Shown one piece after another: positions 46,348-56,898 of a stretch of DNA of 64,000 bases. Below the pieces are notes generated by a model, which worked only from the letters and a program-made list of their open reading frames with translations, did not search any database and was not told where the DNA came from. The DNA is from Anaerophilus nitritigenes. Its GTDB lineage: Bacteria; Bacillota; Clostridia; Peptostreptococcales; Thermotaleaceae. Positions within the stretch are counted from its first letter, which is position 1. The number at the start of each line of letters is the position of its first letter. The stretch covers positions 1 through 64,000 of the forward strand of contig NZ_RYYS01000050.1 of NCBI RefSeq assembly GCF_004138215.1, given 5' to 3'. The position numbers and the translations under genes are program-made.

Positions 46348-46941
46348 TTATAGATTAATAAGTATAGGTACTAAAATAGGAACAGAGCTAGATAATATTA
46401 CTCCAGTAATAAAGGATACAATAGCTGTTTGAGAATTGGTAGCATTAGAAATAATAGGGAGTGTTGTATCCATAGCTGTAGCTCCTGCAGGGGCTATGGC
46501 TTCAAAATCTCCAACATATTTTGCTATAAATGGAATAGAAATGAGTGCAATAATTTCTCGAACTACATTAGAGATAAAAGCTAATGCACTAAGTTCCGGT
46601 GAATATTGAGTAAGCATCATAGCAGATAAAGTATACCATCCAAAGCCTGCACCTACTGCACTAGATTCATTGATTGGAAGATGAAGTAAAAATCCACCTA
46701 TAATACTTCCTATAATACTTCCTACAGCGATCATAAATGGAATGAAAAGAATTTTAAGTCCCATTTTCTTGATTTGTGAAAAAGCATCTTTGTTTCTACC
46801 CATATCTAAACCTACAAAAAACAATAAAAGACATAAGCCTATATCAATTATTAAATCTGTATGTTGTAATATTTCTGAAGATAAAACGAAATGTCCAAAG
46901 CCTATACCAAATACTACAGAAGCGATAATATTAAAGCTCAT
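46348..46941 (-). CDS. Lysine exporter LysO family, C-terminal half (split gene)
   Basis: 197 residues with about six membrane segments. It matches the C-terminal part of LysO (DUF340): LCLLLFFVGLDMG, LPINESSAVGAGFGWYTLS, VVREIIALISIPF and GATAMDTTLPI. Single-chain LysO in E. coli has about 299 residues; here the two pieces total 311. The gene starts inside the end of the upstream half, in another frame, behind its own strong AAGGAGGTAA, so translation is coupled and the split is not a simple frameshift. Two-gene LysO is known in other Firmicutes. Export of lysine is inferred from the family. Confidence 0.85.
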   Translation of the reverse strand: MSFNIIASVVFGIGFGHFVLSSEILQHTDLIIDIGLCLLLFFVGLDMGRNKDAFSQIKKMGLKILFIPFMIAVGSIIGSIIGGFLLHLPINESSAVGAGFGWYTLSAMMLTQYSPELSALAFISNVVREIIALISIPFIAKYVGDFEAIAPAGATAMDTTLPIISNATNSQTAIVSFITGVILSSSVPILVPILINL

Positions 46942-47275
46942 GAGAAGTTACCTCCTTATTCATGTCTTTTGTTTGATGATTTTTTTGAGAGGAGATACCT
47001 TTTAGAATATAGCCCTTTACCAGTTTTACACCTAGTACACTAAATAAAACTGCAAAAATAGACATAATAAGAGCTTGATAACCAAGTTTAAAAAAAGATG
47101 ATAAAACCTTTTCATCTACACCAATTCGAATTCCCATAATAAAAAGTAAGAATAAAAGGCATGAGTTTTGAATGAAATTTAATTTGCTAGCTAAATTTTC
47201 AGACAAATGACCTTTAAAGCCTATCAAAGCTCCAATTCCTAAAATAAATAAGTAGAGTAGTAACCTTGTTAACAT
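46931..47275 (-). CDS. Lysine exporter LysO family, N-terminal half (split gene)
   Basis: 114 residues with three hydrophobic segments (LYLFILGIGALIGF, SCLLFLLFIMGIRIGVDE and a third to about 85), then a charged tail. It matches the N-terminal part of LysO. It overlaps the second half-gene by 11 bases and lies first in the pair, with GAAAGGGGATAAAG before the ATG. The two membrane pieces probably assemble into one exporter. Confidence 0.82.
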   Translation of the reverse strand: MLTRLLLYLFILGIGALIGFKGHLSENLASKLNFIQNSCLLFLLFIMGIRIGVDEKVLSSFFKLGYQALIMSIFAVLFSVLGVKLVKGYILKGISSQKNHQTKDMNKEVTSHEL

Positions 47276-47510
47276 GACTTTATCCCCTTTCAGATCAGTA
47301 AAATATTAACTTAACTTCTTCAAGATAACATAGTTTTATATAGATAACAAGCGTTTTCTTAATAAATGGAATACTTAGAAGGTTTAAAAAACAATTTGAT
47401 TTCTGACAAGTGGAATATTGAACAAAATGAAAAGATTTTGTTGGTGCTATGATAGAAACATGTGAATTTTTTGTAAAATAAATATGTATTAATTATAATA
47501 TTTAACTTTT

Positions 47511-47627
47511 TTAATATCTTTTATTTGGGGATAAGTAGTTAATAAATAATTTAAGAACAATAATAATTCCTTGGATTTTCCAATAAAACATATTCTGTTT
47601 TGAGATGTAAATTTTAACATACTTCAT
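47511..47627 (-). CDS. Possible 38-residue small protein
   Basis: Within the 595-base gap between the lysO pair and addB, a short frame starts at an ATG directly behind a strong AAAGGAAGGGGAT site. The product starts MKYVKIYISKQNMFYWK, continues with a hydrophobic stretch IQGIIIVLKLFINYL and ends in NKRY: a basic, possibly membrane-associated peptide. TATAAT-like boxes lie 35 and 65 bases upstream. I do not recognise a family. The rest of the gap is A+T-rich, with the addB promoter region (TTATAATAATAAG) at its right end. Confidence 0.45.
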   Translation of the reverse strand: MKYVKIYISKQNMFYWKIQGIIIVLKLFINYLSPNKRY

Positions 47628-47870
47628 ATCCCCTTCCTTTATATAAATTTAAATATTATAGGACTTTATACCCAATTTTTCTTTTTATTATATCATTTTT
47701 TTACTTAAATTTTATAAAAAGTGTCGTTTAATAAAAAATAAAAAATAGAATGAAAATATGAATACTTTTAGTAGTAAAGTGATAATTTTTTATCCATGAA
47801 CAACACTTATAGCCATCTACATAAAAATCAATTATGTTATAATAATAAGACATAGTAAAGGAGTGAAAGT

Positions 47871-50800
47871 ATGGGAATTTGTTGTGTTTTGGGGAGAAGT
47901 GGAGTAGGAAAAACTCATTTTGTGCTTAAAAATATAAAACATTATATAGAAAATACAAATAAAACATTAATTTTAATTGTACCAGAGCAATTTACACTAC
48001 AAGCAGAAAGAAATTTGATTGAGAAATTAAATCTTCCTGGTATTATGCATGTTGAAGTCCTAAGTTTCACAAGGCTTGCACATAAGGTATTAAATGAGGT
48101 AGGAGGAATTACTAGAGTTCACATTAATGAACAAGGAAAAAATATGATTCTTAGAAAAATTATAGATGAAGGGCAAAAAAATCTTACTATTTATAAAAAT
48201 GCATCCACACAAGAAGGATTCATTCCTATGTTTCATGATTTGTTATGTGAACTCAAACAACAAGATATTTTACCTATAGATTTATTAACAGGAATCAATA
48301 ATATAGATGAAAACGAAATATTATACTCTAAAATAAAAGACATTACTTATATTTACGAGTTGTTTGAACTCTATTTAGAAGGTCGTTATATAGATACAGA
48401 AGATTATTTTAATCTATTAATTGAAAAAATGGATGAAGCGAAATTCTTAAAAGATGCTTATATTTGGATTGATGAATTTGATACCTTTACTCTACAGACT
48501 TATAGGATTATAGAAAAATTAATGAAAATGTCTAAGAATTTGACTATGACTTTTTCTATGGATCCATCTTCGAGTAGAGATGATGGAGATTTGTTTAAAA
48601 TATCAGAAATGACTTATGAAAAAATATCAGATATGGCTTTTAAAAATGGTTTGTCTAAAGAAAATATAGATTTAAATAAAGAAAATAACATTTCTATTAA
48701 GAAAGATGAAATTAATCATATACAAAAAAATATTTATGCATATCCGTACCATACTTTTTCAAAAGAAATAAATAATATAGAAGTTTTTGCGGGGGTAAAT
48801 ATTCGCAGAGAAACAGAAAATGCAGTAGCTCAAATGACTCATTTGGTAAGAGAAAGAGGATATAGATGGAAAGATTTTGCAGTTGTGTCTAATGATCTTA
48901 AAAATTATGCTCCTTTTATTAAAAATGTACTGGAAGAGTATGATATTCCATATTTTTTAGACCAAAAAAGAGGGATTGCTCATAATCCTATTGTTGAATT
49001 TGTTTTATCATCTTTATCTATCGTATGGAAAGGGTATAGATATGAAGATGTATTTCGGCTTTTAAAAACAGGATTTACAGATGTAGACATAGATGGGTAT
49101 GAAAAACTTGAAAACTATGCGCTTCAGTATGGAATAAAAGGAGATAAATGGAAAACAGCCTTTGAATATGGAAAAGAAATACACAACTTAGAAGAGCTAA
49201 ATGAATGTAGACAAATTTTTATAAAACCTATAGAAAATTTAGAGAAAAAAATAAAAGGTAAAAAAAATATTTCGGACATGACAAAAGGGTTATACAATTA
49301 TTTAGAAGAAAGTAAGCTTCAGGAAAAAATAGAAAAGTGGATTGATCATTTAAGAGATCAGGGTAAGTATGAGTATGTCAATGAAAATACACAAATATGG
49401 AATGTGATTATGGAAGTATTCGATCAGCTTGTAGAGATTATGGGTGACCAACGGGTTACTTTAAAGGAATATATACGCATGCTTGATTCAGGCTTTTCAT
49501 CTATGGAAATAGGAATTATTCCTACATCTATTGATCAAGTATTAGTAGGAAATATGAGTAGATCCAAAAGTCATGATATAAAAGCTTTATTCATACTAGG
49601 AGTCAATGATGGAATATTACCATCAGGAAAAGAAGATGATGGAATACTATCTGAAGAAGAAAGAATTTATATGAAAGAACAAAATATTGTATTAGGACAT
49701 GATGGAGAAAAAAAAGCATATCAAGAAAAATTTACTATTTATTCTACTTTTTCAAAACCTAGTGAGTATTTATGGATTAGTTTTTCAATGGCTGATGAAG
49801 AAGGAAAAGCAATGCGTCCATCTATACTGATAGACAAGCTAAAAAAAATATTTCCAAATCTTACAGTCTATAGTGATTTGATGGATGGGATAGATCAACA
49901 AAAAAGAATGATTACAACACCTAAAAGTACTTTTGCACATCTGGTTGAAAACATAAGAATGAATCTAGATGGTAAAGAAATCAATCCTATATGGTGGGAT
50001 GTATATGGATGGTATTACAGACAAAAAGAATGGGAAGAGAGAATGAAAATGGTTGTAGAAGGACTTTTTCATCATAACAATACAAATTATATACAAAAAG
50101 ATGCTGTGAAAAAATTATATTCTATGCCTATAAAATCTAGTGTTTCAAGACTTGAACAATTTGTAAATTGTCCATTTGCTCATTTTATTAAATATGGGTT
50201 AAAGCCTAAGGATCGAAAAGTATTTGAAGTAAAAGCACCAGATATAGGACAGATTTTTCATAGATCTATGGAAGCTTTTACTGAGGAACTTGAATCACAA
50301 AATATAACTTGGAGACAATTAAAAAAAGATCAATGTGAAGAATTTATGGAAAAAGTAATAGATGAGATGATTCCTAATTATGAAAATGGGGTTATGCTTA
50401 GTACAAATCGATATAAATACCTTGTGAAAAGATTAAAACGAATTTCTAAAAGAGCTGTTTGGACATTAACAGAACATATTCAACAAAGCGAGTTTGAGCC
50501 TAAAGAATATGAAGTAGAATTTGGAATAGATAAAAAATATCCTCCTATTACAATAGAATTATCAGATGAAGAAAAAATATATGTAGAAGGACGAATCGAT
50601 CGAGTAGATGTATTAGAAGAAGAGGATGAATACATTAAAATTATAGATTATAAATCAGGAGATAAGGACTTTAACCTTTCAGATGTATATTATGGATTTC
50701 AATTACAGCTTATGATTTATTTAGATGCAGTTTTAAATGGAGGGGATCATAGAAAGCCTGGTGGAATTTTTTATTTTAAAATAGATGATCCTATGGTAAA

Positions 50801-51251
50801 AACAGAAGAAAAAGTAAAACAAATAATAGAAGAAGAAATAAAAAAGAAATTAAAAATGAAGGGATTAGTATTAAAGGATGTAAATATTGTAAGAAAAATG
50901 GATTGTGAATTTGAGGGATACTCTCAAATGATTCCTGTAGGAATTAACAAAAAAGGAGAATTTTATTCTAATTCTTCTGCCGTAGATGAAAAAACATTTA
51001 AAGAATTGATTGCACATGTAAAAAAATTAATAACAGAGATTACTTATGAAATTATGAAAGGCAATATAGAGATTACTCCTTGTAAAAATGGAAAGCAAAC
51101 TGCTTGTGATTATTGTCAGTATTTGAGTATTTGTCAATTTGATACAAAAGTAGAGGGAAATGATTATAAAAATATGAAAAAGCTATCAGACGATGAAGTA
51201 ATTACAAAGATAAAAAATGTGAGGGATGAAAATGGTAAATTGGACGGATGA
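47871..51251 (+). CDS. addB: Helicase-nuclease AddB subunit
   Basis: 1126 residues with AAAGGAG upstream. Walker A is GRSGVGKT (8-15). The C-terminal RecB-type nuclease has EGRIDRVDV and IIDYKSGD. Four cysteines for the structural [4Fe-4S] cluster appear as VNCPFAHF near 765 and CDYCQYLSICQF near 1085. AddAB is the Gram-positive counterpart of RecBCD: it resects double-strand breaks until it meets a Chi site, preparing DNA for RecA. The stop overlaps the addA start by about 20 bases. Confidence 0.96.
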   Translation: MGICCVLGRSGVGKTHFVLKNIKHYIENTNKTLILIVPEQFTLQAERNLIEKLNLPGIMHVEVLSFTRLAHKVLNEVGGITRVHINEQGKNMILRKIIDEGQKNLTIYKNASTQEGFIPMFHDLLCELKQQDILPIDLLTGINNIDENEILYSKIKDITYIYELFELYLEGRYIDTEDYFNLLIEKMDEAKFLKDAYIWIDEFDTFTLQTYRIIEKLMKMSKNLTMTFSMDPSSSRDDGDLFKISEMTYEKISDMAFKNGLSKENIDLNKENNISIKKDEINHIQKNIYAYPYHTFSKEINNIEVFAGVNIRRETENAVAQMTHLVRERGYRWKDFAVVSNDLKNYAPFIKNVLEEYDIPYFLDQKRGIAHNPIVEFVLSSLSIVWKGYRYEDVFRLLKTGFTDVDIDGYEKLENYALQYGIKGDKWKTAFEYGKEIHNLEELNECRQIFIKPIENLEKKIKGKKNISDMTKGLYNYLEESKLQEKIEKWIDHLRDQGKYEYVNENTQIWNVIMEVFDQLVEIMGDQRVTLKEYIRMLDSGFSSMEIGIIPTSIDQVLVGNMSRSKSHDIKALFILGVNDGILPSGKEDDGILSEEERIYMKEQNIVLGHDGEKKAYQEKFTIYSTFSKPSEYLWISFSMADEEGKAMRPSILIDKLKKIFPNLTVYSDLMDGIDQQKRMITTPKSTFAHLVENIRMNLDGKEINPIWWDVYGWYYRQKEWEERMKMVVEGLFHHNNTNYIQKDAVKKLYSMPIKSSVSRLEQFVNCPFAHFIKYGLKPKDRKVFEVKAPDIGQIFHRSMEAFTEELESQNITWRQLKKDQCEEFMEKVIDEMIPNYENGVMLSTNRYKYLVKRLKRISKRAVWTLTEHIQQSEFEPKEYEVEFGIDKKYPPITIELSDEEKIYVEGRIDRVDVLEEEDEYIKIIDYKSGDKDFNLSDVYYGFQLQLMIYLDAVLNGGDHRKPGGIFYFKIDDPMVKTEEKVKQIIEEEIKKKLKMKGLVLKDVNIVRKMDCEFEGYSQMIPVGINKKGEFYSNSSAVDEKTFKELIAHVKKLITEITYEIMKGNIEITPCKNGKQTACDYCQYLSICQFDTKVEGNDYKNMKKLSDDEVITKIKNVRDENGKLDG

Positions 51252-54200
51252 TCAAAGGGATGCTATTGATGCAAGAAAAAGTAATTTGTTAATTGCAGCG
51301 GCAGCAGGATCAGGTAAAACAGCCGTATTAGTGCAAAGAATTATACAGATGCTTATAAAAGATAAATTAGATATAGATAGATTGTTGATTGTAACTTTTA
51401 CAAATGCAGCTGCAGGAGAAATGAGAGAGAGAATTGCACAAGCGATTATGAAAGAATTAGAAAAAAGAGATTTGAATGAAGAACATTTAAGAAAACAGCT
51501 TCACTTGATCAATAAAGCATCTATAAGTACACTTCATGCATTTTGTATAGACGTAGTAAGAAAATATTTTCATCTTATAGATATAGATCCTCATTTTAGA
51601 ATTGGAGATAGTACAGAAACAACTATTATGAAGATAGAAGCTTTAGAAGAATTATTTGAAAGTCAATATGAAAAAGAAGAAAAAAATTTTTTAGGACTGG
51701 TAGAGCGGTTTGGAGGAAATAAGGAGGATACACCTCTTGGGGATTTGGTTCTTCATTTATATGAATTTATTCAAAGCCAACCTTATCCAAGTAAATGGCT
51801 TGAAGAAAAGGTTGAAGATTTTAAATTAAATATAGATGATTTTGAAGATTCCAATTGGTATAAAATGCTTAAATACCAAATTGAAATGTCTTTACTTGCG
51901 GCAAAAAATCTATTCTTAGAAGGAAAAAAACTTTGTAATATTCCTTATGGACCAAAAGGTTATGAAGATGCTATTGATCAAGATATTTTTATAGTAGAAG
52001 ATATGATGAATGGTTTATACGAAGATATCCATAAGTTTTATACTATTGTTTCTAATGTAGAACATAAAAGACTAGGGAAAATAGATAAAGATACAAATGA
52101 AGATGTAAAGGAATCTGTAAAAAGCTTAAGAGATCAAGGAAAGGATATCTTAAAAAGCATAAAAAACGAAATACTTATGAAAGAACCACAAGATTTTATA
52201 AAAGATTTGAATGAATTGTATCCTTATATGGAATATCTATACGAGCTTGTGGTAGATTTTGAAGAAATCTATAATGAAAAGAAAAAAGAAAAAGGAATTG
52301 TAGATTTTAATGATTTAGAACATTATGCATTAGCTATTTTAGAAAATAAGGAAGCATCAAAAGAATATAGAAAAAAATATGAATATATTTTTGTAGATGA
52401 ATATCAAGATAGCAATATTGTTCAAGAAACTCTTTTAAGTCTTATAAAAAGAGAGAACAATTTATTTATGGTAGGGGACGTAAAACAAAGTATTTATCGA
52501 TTTCGCTTAGCAGATCCATCTTTATTTATTGAAAAATATGAAACGTTTCAAAAAGATAAAGATGCTCAAAATAGAAGAATTGATTTGAGTAAAAACTTTA
52601 GAAGCAAAGAAGAAGTTATTCATGGAGTAAATTTTATTTTTAAAAATATTATGACAAAGGAATTAGGAGAAATAGATTATGATGAAGATTCGTATCTTTA
52701 TTATGGAGGAGAAAATCAATCTTTAGACGACATGGAAATAGAATTTTGTTGTATAGAAAAAAAGGAAGATCGTACAGATGAAGAATTAGAAGAGTTAGAA
52801 GATATGGAAGTAGAAGCACGTACCATTGCAAAAAAAATAAAGGAATTATTAAAAAAAGAAATATATGATTCAAAGTTACAAGATTTTAGAGAAATAAATT
52901 ATAAAGATATGGTCATTCTTCTTCGTGGTACGAAAAATTGGGCTCAAAATTTTTTAGAAGTTTTTACAGAGGAAGGAATTCCTTCTTATGCAGATGTAAA
53001 TACAGGATATTTTGAAGCAATAGAAGTAAATATTTTTATGAATCTTTTAAAAGTGATAGATAATAAAAGACAAGATGTTCCATTATTGAGTATGATGCGT
53101 TCCCCAATAGGAGGATTTTCTACTGAAGAGCTTATAAAAATTCGTACAGAAAGTATAGAAAAAAGTTACTTTGAAGCAGTATGTAACTATGCACAATATA
53201 AAGATTATCTAGGAGATAAATGTAGAAAGCTTTTAGAAAAAATGAGTCTTTGGAAAGAAGATGCAAGGTATATTCCTATGGATGAACTTATTTGGAAGCT
53301 TTTAAAAGAAACAGGATATTATCATTATGTAGGAGCTATGTCAGGAGGTATACAAAGACAAGCAAATTTAAGAGTATTAGTAGATAGAGCAAGACAGTTT
53401 CAAAAAACTTCCATAAAAGGACTCTTTAATTTTATCAAATTTATTGATAAACTTAAAAGTAGCAGTGGAGATATGGGAACTGCAAAAACATTAGGAGAAA
53501 ATGATGATGTAGTAAGAATTATGAGTATTCATAAAAGTAAAGGATTAGAGTTTCCTATTGTCATTATAGCAGGAATGGGAAAACAATTTAACCTTAGAGA
53601 TAGTTATTCACAAGTTTTATTTCATAAGGATTTAGGGTTAGGACCTAGATATGTAGAACCAAACCTTAGACAATATACAGATACTTTTCCTAAGATTGTC
53701 ATGAAGCATCAAATTAAAATAGAAAGTTTATCAGAAGAAATGAGAATACTATATGTAGCTATGACAAGAGCAAAAGATAAACTTATTTTAGTAGGATCTA
53801 TAAAAGACATAGATAAAACTTGTAAAAAATGGACAAATCCAATACATTCTTTTTCTTTATCACATAGTAAAAATTATATGGACTGGATAGGAGCTGTTCT
53901 TATAAGACATAAAGCTGGTGAAAAATTAAGAGAATGGGCAAGTGTTTCATGGGATGATAATAAGTTATGGGATGATCCTTCAAAGTGGATTGTTAAAAGA
54001 TTAAGCAAAATAAATATTCAACAGCAAGAAGCAAAAAAGAAGATAAATCAATTGGAATTCAGACAATGTTTAGAGGATTTTAAACTTAAGAATATAGAAA
54101 ATGAAGAGTTTGTAGAGTCAAGATTAAACTTTAGATATCCTTATGAAATTGCTACTCAAATACCATCTAAAATGTCTGTAACAGAAATTAAAAAACTATC

Positions 54201-54798
54201 TTTAAAGGAATTAGATACAATCAAGATGCATATTCCTGCATTGATTCAAAGACCCGAATTTATGGAAAAAACAAAAAAGTTAACAGGAGCACAAAGAGGA
54301 ACTATGATCCATTTTGTTATGCAGCATCTTGATTTATCAAAGGTAGGAACACAAGAAGAAATTAAAATACAAATAGAAAACATGATAGAGGTAGAGTTGT
54401 TAATAAGAGAAGAAGCAGATGATATAGACATTAAAAAAATTATAAATTTCTTTGAAAATTCTATTGGAAAACGTATGATAAAAGCAAAGCAAATATATAG
54501 GGAAATTCCATTTAACTTTGTAAAAAAGGCTTCACAAGTTATTACAAATGGAGAAGATTGTAATGAAAAATTATTGATACAAGGAATTATTGATTGTTAT
54601 TTTGAAGAAGATGATGGATTGATTTTAATAGATTATAAAACTGACTACATAGGTAGTGAAAATGAAAAAAAAATAATTGATCAATATAATTTACAGATCG
54701 AATTGTATAAAGAAGCTTTGCAGGAAATTACTAAAAAGAAAGTAAAAGAAAGTTATATTTATTTATTTGATATAGAAAAAGAAGTTAAAGTATTGTAA
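51232..54798 (+). CDS. addA: Helicase-nuclease AddA subunit
   Basis: 1188 residues from the ATG at 51232, six bases after GAGGG; an ATG six bases earlier would leave no spacing. Helicase motifs: WTDDQRDAID, Walker A AAAGSGKTA (23-31), VDEYQDSN, GDVKQSIYRFR, MSIHKSKGLEFP and RILYVAMTRAKDKL. The C-terminal nuclease has IQGIIDCYFEED and LIDYKTD. It pairs with AddB in recombinational repair. queG follows 15 bases later, so the transcript continues. Confidence 0.97.
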   Translation: MVNWTDDQRDAIDARKSNLLIAAAAGSGKTAVLVQRIIQMLIKDKLDIDRLLIVTFTNAAAGEMRERIAQAIMKELEKRDLNEEHLRKQLHLINKASISTLHAFCIDVVRKYFHLIDIDPHFRIGDSTETTIMKIEALEELFESQYEKEEKNFLGLVERFGGNKEDTPLGDLVLHLYEFIQSQPYPSKWLEEKVEDFKLNIDDFEDSNWYKMLKYQIEMSLLAAKNLFLEGKKLCNIPYGPKGYEDAIDQDIFIVEDMMNGLYEDIHKFYTIVSNVEHKRLGKIDKDTNEDVKESVKSLRDQGKDILKSIKNEILMKEPQDFIKDLNELYPYMEYLYELVVDFEEIYNEKKKEKGIVDFNDLEHYALAILENKEASKEYRKKYEYIFVDEYQDSNIVQETLLSLIKRENNLFMVGDVKQSIYRFRLADPSLFIEKYETFQKDKDAQNRRIDLSKNFRSKEEVIHGVNFIFKNIMTKELGEIDYDEDSYLYYGGENQSLDDMEIEFCCIEKKEDRTDEELEELEDMEVEARTIAKKIKELLKKEIYDSKLQDFREINYKDMVILLRGTKNWAQNFLEVFTEEGIPSYADVNTGYFEAIEVNIFMNLLKVIDNKRQDVPLLSMMRSPIGGFSTEELIKIRTESIEKSYFEAVCNYAQYKDYLGDKCRKLLEKMSLWKEDARYIPMDELIWKLLKETGYYHYVGAMSGGIQRQANLRVLVDRARQFQKTSIKGLFNFIKFIDKLKSSSGDMGTAKTLGENDDVVRIMSIHKSKGLEFPIVIIAGMGKQFNLRDSYSQVLFHKDLGLGPRYVEPNLRQYTDTFPKIVMKHQIKIESLSEEMRILYVAMTRAKDKLILVGSIKDIDKTCKKWTNPIHSFSLSHSKNYMDWIGAVLIRHKAGEKLREWASVSWDDNKLWDDPSKWIVKRLSKINIQQQEAKKKINQLEFRQCLEDFKLKNIENEEFVESRLNFRYPYEIATQIPSKMSVTEIKKLSLKELDTIKMHIPALIQRPEFMEKTKKLTGAQRGTMIHFVMQHLDLSKVGTQEEIKIQIENMIEVELLIREEADDIDIKKIINFFENSIGKRMIKAKQIYREIPFNFVKKASQVITNGEDCNEKLLIQGIIDCYFEEDDGLILIDYKTDYIGSENEKKIIDQYNLQIELYKEALQEITKKKVKESYIYLFDIEKEVKVL

Positions 54799-54813
54799 AT
54801 AGAAGGGACATGA

Positions 54814-55710
54814 ATGAAAGAAAAACTAAAAGAATTTTGCAGAAAAATTAATATTGAATATGTAGGTATTGCACCAGTAGGACGTTATAAAGAATTAGAA
54901 AATATTCTAAAAAGAAGAATGAAAAAAGGATATTTAACAGGGTTTGAAGAAAAGGATTTACAAAAAAGAATCAATCCAAAAAAGATTATGGAGGATGCTC
55001 AATCTATCATTGTATGTCTATTTCCTTATTTTATAGGAGATAAAGAAGATGGTAATTTATCTAAATATACTTATGGATTAGATTATCACAAAGTGATTGA
55101 AGAAAAATTAGAAGAAATAGGGCAAGTTTTAAAAAAAGAAATAAAAAATTTTACTTATAAAGCTTTTGTAGACAATGGACCTTTAGTAGATCGATATTTA
55201 GCATATATTTCTGGAGTAGGATACTTTGGTATGAATCAGCATATTATTACAGATGATTATGGGTCTTATGTATTTATTGGATATATAGTTAATAATTATC
55301 CCTTTGAAGTAGACCATCCTTTAAATAAGAATTGTATAGAATGTGGAAAATGTATAAAAAGTTGTCCAGGAGGGGCATTGCTTTCAAATTATGAAATGAA
55401 TCCTAAAAGGTGTGTTGCTTATTTAACACAGAAAAAAGAAGAGCTAACTTATGAGGAAGAAAGCATTTTTAAAAAAGGAAAAACTATATTTGGATGTGAT
55501 ATCTGTCAGGATATATGTCCTCATAATGCAAATGTTAAAAATACACCTTTAGAAGAATTTAAAAAAAATATTATTCATAAAATAGATGAAAAAGAAATAG
55601 AGAGCCTGTCGAATAAAGGATTTCAAAAAAAATATAAGGATCATTCATTTAGTTGGAGAGGTAGAAAAACAATTCAAAGGAATTTAGATATTTTTAAAGA
55701 TAAGGAGTAA
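54814..55710 (+). CDS. queG: Epoxyqueuosine reductase QueG
   Basis: 298 residues, shorter than the Bacillus and E. coli enzymes (about 380) because the C-terminal repeat region is missing, as in many clostridial forms. The N-terminal DUF1730 half (AFVDNGPLVDRYLA) forms the cobalamin-binding site, and CIECGKCIKSCPGGAL and CDICQDICPHN carry two [4Fe-4S] clusters. The enzyme makes queuosine in tRNA from epoxyqueuosine and needs cobalamin, which makes it one consumer of the B12 that the first region may import. It is co-transcribed with addAB. Confidence 0.93.
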   Translation: MKEKLKEFCRKINIEYVGIAPVGRYKELENILKRRMKKGYLTGFEEKDLQKRINPKKIMEDAQSIIVCLFPYFIGDKEDGNLSKYTYGLDYHKVIEEKLEEIGQVLKKEIKNFTYKAFVDNGPLVDRYLAYISGVGYFGMNQHIITDDYGSYVFIGYIVNNYPFEVDHPLNKNCIECGKCIKSCPGGALLSNYEMNPKRCVAYLTQKKEELTYEEESIFKKGKTIFGCDICQDICPHNANVKNTPLEEFKKNIIHKIDEKEIESLSNKGFQKKYKDHSFSWRGRKTIQRNLDIFKDKE

Positions 55711-55715
55711 TGATG

Positions 55716-56885
55716 ATGAGACTTGTACCCGTTAATTGTCTAAAAGATGAAATGTATTTGGCCCAAACACTACACGATAGAGATAATAGAGTGCTACTGC
55801 AAAAAGGGGTCAGGTTGAATGATAATTTAATAGAAAAAATAAAAGAAAATGGAATATATAGTATTTACATTCATGATGAATATAGTGATAATGAAATAGA
55901 AGATGTAATTAGCTCTACCCTTAGAAATGAAGCAGTAAAATCTATGAAAGAAACCTTTGAGGGATTTAATCAATCTTATCAACAAAGAAATAGTCTAAAA
56001 AGTATGCAATACGAGAAACAACAAGAAAAGAAACTAGAGGTATTAAGTGATGTATCAAAGGATATTGTAGAAGAAATTGCGTTAAGCAAAGACATAATGA
56101 TTCGTTTAGTAGACATAAAGAATATGGATACCTATACGTATCAGCATTCTGTAAATGTAGCAGTTTTATCTTTGATTTTAGGAATTGAATTGAGCCTAAA
56201 TCAACATGAATTGTATGATTTGTGTATAGGTGCTATGCTTCATGATGTAGGCAAAGCATCTATTTCTAAAGAAATTCTCCTAAAGAGGGGTATGCTTACA
56301 AACGAAGAGTGGAATATGGTAAAACAGCATCCAAAGAAAGGCTATGATCAATTAAAAGATCAGTATCAATTAAATACAAATGTGAAAATTATTGCGCTCC
56401 AACATCATGAAAGAGTAGACGGAACAGGATATCCTAATGGGTATAAAGACGAAAAAATTAATAAACTTGCAAAAATTGTTTCGATTGCGGATGCATATGA
56501 TGCTATGATTTCAGATACCCCATACCAAAGAGCTGTTTCTCCAAATGAAGCTATAGAGATGATTATGGGAAGTGCAGGAAGACAATTTGATTTTGAAATG
56601 GTAAAAGTTTTTGTCAAAAAAATTATCCCTTATCCTGTAGGAACTTTGGTGCAGCTTAGCAATAAAGAAATAGGAGTAGTAGAAGAAATTCATACAGATT
56701 TTCCTCTTCGTCCTAAAATAAAAATTGTAAAGCAAAATGCAGTAACGGTAGAGATGAAATCTATAGATTTGATGAAAGAGACAAACCTTGTAATTGAAAG
56801 AATGCTCTATGAGGTTCCTAATGCGTGTGTATCTAAAAATTTAGGAGAAGAGAATTCTTTTAAAACACAAGGGGTAATTTCTTAG
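55716..56885 (+). CDS. HD-GYP domain phosphodiesterase (cyclic di-GMP)
   Basis: 389 residues from the third of three adjacent in-frame ATGs (55710, 55713, 55716), chosen for its 8-base spacing to AAGGAG. An N-terminal DUF3391-like region of about 110 residues precedes the HD-GYP domain: [10 protein letters not shown] near 173 and [13 protein letters not shown] near 229, with the GYP triad intact. Such proteins hydrolyse cyclic di-GMP to GMP and influence motility or attachment. No receiver or membrane domain is present, so it is cytoplasmic and its signal is unknown. It starts immediately after queG. Confidence 0.92.
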   Translation: MRLVPVNCLKDEMYLAQTLHDRDNRVLLQKGVRLNDNLIEKIKENGIYSIYIHDEYSDNEIEDVISSTLRNEAVKSMKETFEGFNQSYQQRNSLKSMQYEKQQEKKLEVLSDVSKDIVEEIALSKDIMIRLVDIKNMDTYTYQHSVNVAVLSLILGIELSLNQHELYDLCIGAMLHDVGKASISKEILLKRGMLTNEEWNMVKQHPKKGYDQLKDQYQLNTNVKIIALQHHERVDGTGYPNGYKDEKINKLAKIVSIADAYDAMISDTPYQRAVSPNEAIEMIMGSAGRQFDFEMVKVFVKKIIPYPVGTLVQLSNKEIGVVEEIHTDFPLRPKIKIVKQNAVTVEMKSIDLMKETNLVIERMLYEVPNACVSKNLGEENSFKTQGVIS

Positions 56886-56898
56886 AAGGAGGATTCAT

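Noticed and set aside
46348-47275. Frameshifted lysO pseudogene
   Set aside because: The second half has its own strong ribosome binding site and start codon, and coupled split forms of this family are known.
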